Assembly: GCA_964370855.1 (NCBI GenBank)
Contig: CAYJMF010000097.1
Location: 1-18,130, forward strand
Source: JAKLKS01 sp964370855
Lineage (GTDB): Bacteria > Planctomycetota > JAJSAM01 > JAKLKS01
DNA: 18,130 bases
Direction: 5' to 3'
The position numbers and the translations under genes are program-made. Within the stretch, counting starts at the first letter, position 1; every line of letters starts with the position of its first letter. Positions 1 to 4,802 of this stretch are shown here, piece by piece. The notes beneath the pieces are model-generated. The model saw only the letters and a list, made by a program, of their open reading frames with translations, made no database searches and was not told the origin of the DNA.

Positions 1-75
1 CCCGCCCCCGCCCCCCCCCCGGCGGGGGCGGCCCCCCCCCCCCCCCCCCCCGCGGCGCCGGGGGGGGCCGCGGGC
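1..75. other. Low-complexity C/G run at window edge, suspected assembly end
   Basis: The first 75 bases are almost entirely C with some G, including a run of about 20 consecutive C (32-51 region). The same texture flanks the N gap at 7335-7344. It probably marks the end of a contig or poor base calling. Protein sequence read through it should not be trusted. Confidence 0.6.
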
Positions 76-1908
76 GTGGGGGGGTTGGTTGGTGTTGCTG
101 TCGTGGGCCCCCCCCCCCGCCCCCGGCCCCCCCGCGGCCCGCAGCGTCCCGTCGATGGCCGCGCCCCGGGAGGCCCTGAGGACCGCCGGGAGGGGCCCCT
201 TCAGGGTGACCGTCACCCCGGCGGGGATCACGATGCGGCGAAACTGGAAGACGCCGGCCTCGGCCTGGGGGGAGGAGGTGTCGAGGATCGTGTCCACGGC
301 GGGCTCGAAGTCCCCCAGGTGGCCGTCCCCCCCGGCCGCGGCCACGGTCGCGGCCACGGCCCCGGGGACGGCGGCGTCGAAGGAGGCCGAGGTCCCCGCC
401 GGATCGGATCCGTCGCCGCCGTCCGCCGCGGGGTCCGTGCCGTCGAAGCGGAGCACCAGGAGCCGGTCCACGGGCGGTTCGTCCCCCGTCGAGAACACGA
501 GGAAGGTGCGCGGGTCCACGGCCCAGGGGTGGGCGAGGGCGAAGTCCGAGAGGGGCCCTCCCCCCGCCTGGAGCTCCTCCGCCGCCGCCGACGAGAGCGC
601 GGTCCGGCCGGCGTGGGCCTCCATCTCGAACTGCCCCGAGAGGTCGGTGATGCCGGCGTCCAGGCGCAGGAAGTAGACGGAGTCGTCGGCCAGCTCGACG
701 GAGGGGCGGAAGGAGAGGAGCACCTCGGCGTGGTCCTGGTCGAGGACGGGCGTGCCCGACACCTCCCGGAGGACCGGGGTCCCGCGGAGGTTCGCGACGA
801 AGAGGTGCACCCGACCGGGGAGGGTCGTCGGGTCCAGCGGCACGCGGGCGAGGCGGAGCACCGGCTCCACGGTGGTCTCGACGCCGAGGGCCCCGCCGAA
901 CCCGTCGTAGGGGGCCGCCGGGAGGACGTCCGCGGGGAAGGTCTCCCTGAGGCGCGGCGGGGGGGCGTCGGTGAAGAGGAGGTAGTCGTACAGCGTCCCC
1001 CCGGGGGAGGCCGTCGTGACCTCCGCCGTCAGGGTGCGGTCGAGGGTCCCCCCGCCGCGGGAGGAGATGTGGTTCGTCGAGGGGAAGCCCACCGTCGTCA
1101 CGCGGATCTTCGTGCCCGGCGGGAAGGCGCCCCCGGAGCCGTCGAGGTTGGAGGGGAGGCGGGGATGGAAGCGGACGGTGTTCCCCGTGACGACGAGGGA
1201 GCCCTGGGCCTGGACCTGGAAGTTGGGCCCGATGCGGACCTGGAAGGTGTCGGGCCGGACGCTGGAGGGGAGGAGGGCGCCGCTGAAGCGCACCGAGAGG
1301 GGCTGGTTGAGGCCCACGATGTTCCCCGTGGGGGGATCGAAGGAGACGACCCGCAGGGCGCCGCCGTAGTTCGGGTAGGAGGCGAAGCGGATCTCCCGGA
1401 GGGCCTTCAGGGCGGGCCGCAGCGCCTTGAACGCGCGGGAGGGGCGGGAGGGGTCGAGGGAGCGCGCAAGATCGATGCGGGACTCCACGAGGTCCCGCAG
1501 GCGCGGCTCCGCCTTCGCGTCGAGCTCGGCGATGCGCGCGTCGAGGGACCCGTACTCCCACTCCGCGTCGTCGACGCATCCGCCGAGGGCGAGCCGCACC
1601 TCGAGGAGGAGGTCGGTCCGCCCGGGGGCCTTCTTCTCGAGGATGCGGGAGGCCTTCCCGAGGGCCGTCGTCTCGGACTCGAGGCCGGAGCCCGGGGCGA
1701 CGAGGATCTCCCGCGCGGCGAGGAACGCCTTTCGGGTCTTCACGTCCGGCGCCGCGTCGGCGGCCGCCTCGAGGGCGGTCCTGAGGGCGTCGACCCGGGT
1801 GCGGGAATCGGGGGCGGCCCCCCCCCCCGCCGCGGGGAGGAGGAGGGGCCCGCCGAAGACCGCGGCGAGGAGGAGTGGAGCGATGCGGCGGAATCCCGGG
1901 AGTGCCAT
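1..1908 (-). CDS. Secreted protein with Ig-like (Big_5/SbsA-like) domains, 3' truncated
   Basis: This reading frame stays open from an ATG at 1908 to the left window edge, giving 636 residues with no stop, so the C-terminus is missing. The start is supported by a good ribosome site (AAGGAG at 1919-1914, 5 bases before the ATG). Residues 1-28 look like a signal peptide: two arginines, then a Leu/Ala-rich core (APLLLAAVFGGPLLLPAA). Residues 35-175 are a charged, probably helical region. Residues about 186-300 resemble a bacterial Ig-like domain of the Big_5 type (FDPPTGNIVGLNQPLSVRFS, followed by alternating strands). A second similar segment lies at about 312-430 (PRLRETFPADVLP). Near the edge it reads IDGTLRAAGGPGAGGG, a Gly-rich pattern I associate with large secreted proteins of environmental bacteria. 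It is probably extracytoplasmic; no catalytic motif is visible. The last 40 or so codons lie in C/G runs and may be unreliable. Confidence 0.8.
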   Translation of the reverse strand, partial: MALPGFRRIAPLLLAAVFGGPLLLPAAGGGAAPDSRTRVDALRTALEAAADAAPDVKTRKAFLAAREILVAPGSGLESETTALGKASRILEKKAPGRTDLLLEVRLALGGCVDDAEWEYGSLDARIAELDAKAEPRLRDLVESRIDLARSLDPSRPSRAFKALRPALKALREIRFASYPNYGGALRVVSFDPPTGNIVGLNQPLSVRFSGALLPSSVRPDTFQVRIGPNFQVQAQGSLVVTGNTVRFHPRLPSNLDGSGGAFPPGTKIRVTTVGFPSTNHISSRGGGTLDRTLTAEVTTASPGGTLYDYLLFTDAPPPRLRETFPADVLPAAPYDGFGGALGVETTVEPVLRLARVPLDPTTLPGRVHLFVANLRGTPVLREVSGTPVLDQDHAEVLLSFRPSVELADDSVYFLRLDAGITDLSGQFEMEAHAGRTALSSAAAEELQAGGGPLSDFALAHPWAVDPRTFLVFSTGDEPPVDRLLVLRFDGTDPAADGGDGSDPAGTSASFDAAVPGAVAATVAAAGGDGHLGDFEPAVDTILDTSSPQAEAGVFQFRRIVIPAGVTVTLKGPLPAVLRASRGAAIDGTLRAAGGPGAGGGAHDSNTNQPPHARGPPRRRGGGGGGGRPRRGGGGGG

Positions 1909-1913
1909 GGCGA

Positions 1914-1919
1914 CTCCTT
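1914..1919 (-). promoter_or_regulatory. Ribosome binding site AAGGAG
   Basis: AAGGAG on the minus strand lies 5 bases before the ATG at 1908. It is one of the best Shine-Dalgarno matches in the window and fixes the start of the Ig-like secreted protein. Confidence 0.75.
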
Positions 1920-1987
1920 CCGCGGCCCTCCCCCGAGAGGAGCCGACCCGGGAGCGATCCTACCGTGGATTGGTGGGGGCGCCAGCG

Positions 1988-2044
1988 GGGAGGGAGGGAG
2001 GGAGGGAGGGAGGGAGGGAGGAAGGGAGGGGAGGGAGGGGAGGA
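1988..2044. repeat. (GGGA)n tandem repeat, potential G-quadruplex
   Basis: Eight perfect GGGA units occupy 1988-2019, followed by degenerate GGAA, GGGA and GGGGA units to 2044. The G-rich strand is the plus strand, which is the template strand for the minus-strand Ig-like gene starting at 1908. The tract lies about 80-136 bases upstream of that start. A run of more than four G-triplets with single-base loops is the classic pattern for an intramolecular G-quadruplex. It may also be an unstable microsatellite whose copy number varies. Confidence 0.8.
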
Positions 2045-2340
2045 GAGATGCAATTCGGCGCCTCGGGGGAATCTCCGGGATTCGGGGAACTGGATCCTGG
2101 GGGACGGCGGGCACCCCAGCGGAGTTCCGGTTCCGTCAAAGCACGAACGGTGAACGCCGTCCCCCGGGAATCCGGGCCCCGATCCCGCACCCGCCGCTCT
2201 GGATCCTCAGGAAGGTCCGGCCCCGCCGCCTCCCTCCTCCTCCCTCCCGCCGCCTGCCCTCCCCCCTTGAAAAAGGAAGACCGTTCGGAACTCCTGGCCT
2301 CCGCCTCTCCTCCCCCCTGCCCTGGCCGTTGACGCCCAAC

Positions 2341-2402
2341 GCGCCCGTTTCGAGAGGGTCCGGTCCGATCCGTTCCGGACCGGACCCTCCCGAAACGGGC
2401 GC
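2341..2402 (-). terminator. Large hairpin with 27-bp arms downstream of dprA
   Basis: The arms at 2341-2367 and 2376-2402 are complementary over 27 positions with one mismatch, around an 8-base loop (ATCCGTTC). The outer end of each arm reads GCGCCCGTTTCG. It follows the dprA stop (2461) by about 60 bases in the direction of dprA transcription. No T-run follows on either strand, so it is not a textbook intrinsic terminator. It could instead be a structural 3' end, a bidirectional transcription block, or a palindromic repeat element. Confidence 0.5.
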
Positions 2403-2404
2403 CA

Positions 2405-2421
2405 CCGCGCCGGAGGCGCGG
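2405..2421. repeat. 7-bp hairpin CCGCGCC/GGCGCGG
   Basis: CCGCGCC (2405-2411), loop GGA, and GGCGCGG (2415-2421) form a perfect short stem. It directly abuts the 27-bp-arm hairpin and is the second of three in a row after dprA. Confidence 0.6.
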
Positions 2422-2424
2422 AAC

Positions 2425-2443
2425 GAATCCAGGCAAAGGATTC
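2425..2443. repeat. 6-bp hairpin GAATCC/GGATTC
   Basis: GAATCC (2425-2430), a 7-base loop and GGATTC (2438-2443) form a perfect stem ending 17 bases beyond the dprA stop codon on the minus strand. It is the first of the three hairpins met by dprA transcription. Confidence 0.55.
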
Positions 2444-2460
2444 CGCCACGCTCCCCGGTC

Positions 2461-3564
2461 TCAGGATCCCCTCGAATACCTCCCTCCCGGGAACACCCTC
2501 ACCCTCCCCTCCATCTCCAGCTCCACCAGCGCCCCCCGCACCTCCGGCGCCGGGAGCCCCGCCGCGGCGGCGACCTGGTCGGCGTCGAGGGGCTCGCTCC
2601 CCTCGAGAAGGGCAAGGATGCGTTCCGCCATACCGTCGGGCTTCCCCTCCCCGGGCCTCGCCGCCGGAGGGGGTTCCCGCTCCATGCCGAGCGCCTCGAG
2701 CACGTCCCCGGCGTCCTCCACGAGGGCCGCCCCCTCCCGGAGGAGCCGGTGGACGCCGCGGCTGTTGGGGGCGTCGACACGGCCCGGCACCGCCATGACC
2801 TCCCGCCCCGCCTCCAGGGCGAGGTAGGCGGTGATGAGGGAGCCGGACCGCTCCGAGGCCTCCACCACCAGGGTCCCCAGCGTGAGGGCCGCGAGGATGC
2901 GGTTGCGCCGGGGGAAGTTGTGGGCCAGGGGCGCCGTGTCGAGGGGGAACTCCGACAGGACCGCCCCGCGGAGCGCGATCTCCTCGAGGAGGCGGCGGTT
3001 CTCCGGCGGATAGGGGCGGGCGTGGCCGCTCCCGAGGACGGCCACGGTCCGCCCCCCCGCCACCTCGAGGGCCCCGCGGTGGGCCGCCGTGTCCACCCCC
3101 CGGGCGAGGCCGCTGGCCACGGAGAGCCCCCCCTCCGCGGCCCCGCGGGAGAGGCGCCCCGCCTGGACCACGCCGTAGGGGGTCGCCCTGCGGGAGCCCA
3201 CGATGGAGACCCCGGCGGCGTCCTCCTCCCGCCAGGCCCCCCGCACCCAGAGGAGCGGCGGCGGGTCGAAGGTGTGGGTCAGAGGGACCGGGTACCCCGG
3301 GTCCCCGGGACCGAGCAGGTCGATCCCGAGGTCCCCGCAACGGGCCGCCTCCCGGTCGGCCTCCACGGGGGTCCCCGGGGCCTCCGCCAGGGCCGAGGCG
3401 AGGGCCGGGCCGACCCCGTTCACGGAGGCGAGGACCTCCCGGGGGGAGGCAAGGACCCGGTCCGGGTCGCCGCCGTGGACCCGGAGGAGCCGGGCGGCGG
3501 CGGCGGAGTGCATCCCCGGGGCGAGGAGCAGGCGAAGCAGGGAACGACGTCGTTGGATCTCCAT
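2461..3564 (-). CDS. dprA: DNA-processing protein DprA (Smf)
   Basis: DprA binds single-stranded DNA that enters during natural transformation and helps load RecA. This 367-residue protein has the family layout: an N-terminal helical region with a helix-hairpin-helix-like segment (about 20-60, NGVGPALASAL), then a Rossmann-like core, then a C-terminal winged-helix-like domain (about 312-365). Core motifs are VGSRRATPYG (122-131), SGLARGVDTAAH (151-162), VLGSG (176-180), NFPRRNRI (216-223), SERSGSLIT (238-245) and VPGRVDAPNSRG (259-270). I chose the ATG at 3564 because DprA homology begins there. The frame stays open to 3792, but that extension is low-complexity and overlaps the divergent STAS gene. 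The ribosome site is weak (GGAG very close to the ATG). It is transcribed away from the STAS/PilZ-like gene. Residue numbers assume the 3564 start. Identification is secure. Confidence 0.95.
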   Translation of the reverse strand: MEIQRRRSLLRLLLAPGMHSAAAARLLRVHGGDPDRVLASPREVLASVNGVGPALASALAEAPGTPVEADREAARCGDLGIDLLGPGDPGYPVPLTHTFDPPPLLWVRGAWREEDAAGVSIVGSRRATPYGVVQAGRLSRGAAEGGLSVASGLARGVDTAAHRGALEVAGGRTVAVLGSGHARPYPPENRRLLEEIALRGAVLSEFPLDTAPLAHNFPRRNRILAALTLGTLVVEASERSGSLITAYLALEAGREVMAVPGRVDAPNSRGVHRLLREGAALVEDAGDVLEALGMEREPPPAARPGEGKPDGMAERILALLEGSEPLDADQVAAAAGLPAPEVRGALVELEMEGRVRVFPGGRYSRGS

Positions 3565-3721
3565 GCTCCGCGGACGCGGGGGGGTGTACGGCCGGATCGG
3601 GTTTCTGCTGGAGCCGACGGAGTCCCCTGCGGTAGAAAGGGAGTCCTGTCGCCGTCGCAGGGCGGGGCGGGGCCGCGGCCTTTTCCATGCCGCGGATGAA
3701 CGGTCAGGGAGGCAGGACACC
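3565..3721. promoter_or_regulatory. Divergent promoter region between dprA and the STAS gene
   Basis: This 157-base spacer must hold the promoters of both divergent genes. It also contains the ribosome site of the plus-strand gene (AGGGAGG, 3706-3712, 9 bases before the ATG at 3722). No clear -35/-10 pair could be recognised on either strand. Confidence 0.5.
3706..3712 (+). promoter_or_regulatory. Ribosome binding site AGGGAGG
   Basis: This strong purine-rich site lies 9 bases before the ATG at 3722. It shows that the upstream in-frame open region (from 3203) is not translated and that the STAS protein starts at 3722. Confidence 0.75.
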
Positions 3722-4543
3722 ATGAAGGTCGAACGGAATCGCGTGCAGGACGTGACCATCCTGAAGTTCGTCGGGGAGTTCGACGCCTTCAACCTCCCGA
3801 CCTACTCGCAGAAGATCGACGCCCTCTGCGAGGGGGGGGAGAGCAGCCTCGTCTTCAACCTCCACCTCCTCACGTTCATCAACTCCAGCGCACTCGGCTA
3901 CCTCCTCAAGGTGAAGAAGCGGGCCCAGGAGCTCGGCGGCGACCTCGTCCTCGTCCAGCCCTCGAAGTTCATCCGCAAGACGCTGCTCACCCTCGGCCTC
4001 CAGGAGGTCTTCAACATCTACGAGACCGACGAGGACGGGGTGCTGTCCTTCCTCAAGCCCGGCGGGGGCAAGAAGGCCAAGCTCACCCACGAGGGGGAGA
4101 CCGACGACAAGCTCACCATCGCCAACGCCATCATGTTCAGCGTCGTGGACGAGGAGGGGAAGAACCTCTACGGCGACAAGCCCCAGGTCGGCCGCATCAC
4201 GAACCTCTCCGACAACAGCCTCCAGTTCCGCTGGCTGGTCCCCCCCCCGGGCCCCAAGTACATGGTCCCCATCTCTTCGGAGAACTTCGACTCGGCCCTC
4301 CACCCGGGCACCCGCCTCAGGGTGAAGTTCCGCCAGCCCTTCGCCATGAAGGCCTACTACTTCGAGCTGGGAGGCCTGCTGACGAAGGTCGCCAAGGGGG
4401 ACAACCCCGAACTCCCCGAGGAGGCATCCTTCCACCTCGATTACTCCGCCATCAAGGAGGAGGACCGCGCCGCCCTCGTGGGGCTCGTGAAGGACCTCGC
4501 CCAGTTCCGCTCCCTCATCGGCAAGAGCGGCAGCCAGCTGTAG
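3722..4543 (+). CDS. STAS-domain protein with PilZ-like C-terminal region
   Basis: This 273-residue protein has two parts. Residues 1-112 form a STAS fold of the anti-sigma-factor antagonist type: VTILKFVGEFDAFN (11-24), VFNLHLLTFINSSALGYLLK (44-63), then an alternating helix and strand to about 110. In the usual D-S-S-G/A-L-G switch motif the Asp is Asn here (INSSALG, 53-59), while the phosphorylatable serines remain. After a Lys/Gly linker (112-132), residues about 135-265 look like a PilZ-type beta-barrel (VGRITNLSDNSLQFRW, 157-171, then several beta strands and a final helix). The PilZ arginine pair is not evident, so cyclic-di-GMP binding is uncertain. The start is set by AGGGAGG at 3706-3712. 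A long palindrome begins 22 bases after the stop. It is probably a cytoplasmic partner-switch protein. The STAS call is firm; the PilZ-like call is tentative. Confidence 0.8.
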   Translation: MKVERNRVQDVTILKFVGEFDAFNLPTYSQKIDALCEGGESSLVFNLHLLTFINSSALGYLLKVKKRAQELGGDLVLVQPSKFIRKTLLTLGLQEVFNIYETDEDGVLSFLKPGGGKKAKLTHEGETDDKLTIANAIMFSVVDEEGKNLYGDKPQVGRITNLSDNSLQFRWLVPPPGPKYMVPISSENFDSALHPGTRLRVKFRQPFAMKAYYFELGGLLTKVAKGDNPELPEEASFHLDYSAIKEEDRAALVGLVKDLAQFRSLIGKSGSQL

Positions 4544-4564
4544 TCGGGGGAGAGGGGGGAGAGT

Positions 4565-4661
4565 CGGGGACGTTCTCAAGTTATAAAGTAACTCCGCTCC
4601 CCCTTCCCGGAGGTCGCGAGGTCGACCCGGGGAGTTACTTTATAACTTGAGAACGTCCCCG
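4565..4661. repeat. Perfect 31-bp inverted repeat with AT-rich core
   Basis: The arms at 4565-4595 and 4631-4661 are exact reverse complements over 31 positions, separated by a 35-base GC-rich spacer. Read inward from either end the arm starts GGGGACGTTCTC, then becomes AT-rich (AAGTTATAAAGTAACT), unlike the surrounding DNA. It starts 22 bases after the STAS gene stop and ends 142 bases before the SBBP gene start. It could act as a terminator for the STAS gene, but no T-run follows the stem. Symmetry, odd base composition and sharp edges also fit a small non-autonomous palindromic element of the kind moved by Y1/REP-associated transposases. No transposase is present here. Confidence 0.9.
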
Positions 4662-4674
4662 CCTCTTCGCTCCG

Positions 4675-4703
4675 CCTTTACACCGGGCCGGGTCCCTTTA
4701 CAC
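4675..4703 (+). promoter_or_regulatory. Tandem repeat CCTTTACAC x2, 20-bp period
   Basis: CCTTTACAC occurs at 4675-4683 and again at 4695-4703, close to two helical turns apart, each followed by a C/G-rich CGG or GGT. It lies about 100-130 bases upstream of the SBBP gene start. Such spacing suits two regulator subunits binding the same DNA face, or tandem promoter elements. The function is inferred from layout only. Confidence 0.4.
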
Positions 4704-4802
4704 GGTGACGGGGCCCCCCGCCTCGACTCCCTTGGTACGGTCCTTGCGTTCTCCTCCCTCGGAAAGCGGAAGAGGGGGCCACGCACCGGATCGGAGAGCA
4801 CC

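Larger units (their letters stand above)
1909..2460. other. 552-base intergenic region between dprA and the Ig-like gene
   Basis: No credible gene is seen here. The open frames on both strands have Pro/Arg/Gly-rich translations typical of non-coding GC-rich DNA. It holds, left to right: the leader and ribosome site of the minus-strand Ig-like gene, a GGGA tract (1988-2044), a short pyrimidine-rich stretch (about 2220-2265), and three consecutive hairpins (2341-2443) just after the dprA stop. I could not find a convincing -35/-10 pair for the Ig-like gene. Confidence 0.7.

Noticed and set aside
1988..2044. CRISPR array
   Set aside because: The repeat is a continuous 4-base unit with no spacers and no cas genes nearby.
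76..3699. 1207-codon open frame on the plus strand opposite the Ig-like gene and dprA
   Set aside because: It is antisense to two well-supported genes and its translation is Gly/Arg/Glu-rich without domains. Long antisense frames are expected at this GC content.
3565..3792. N-terminal extension of DprA to 3792
   Set aside because: The extension has no homology, is Arg/Pro-rich and overlaps the start of the divergent STAS gene, which has its own strong ribosome site.
4647..4802. N-terminal extension of the SBBP protein through the palindrome
   Set aside because: A signal peptide starts cleanly at 4803 with a ribosome site; the extension reads through the inverted repeat.
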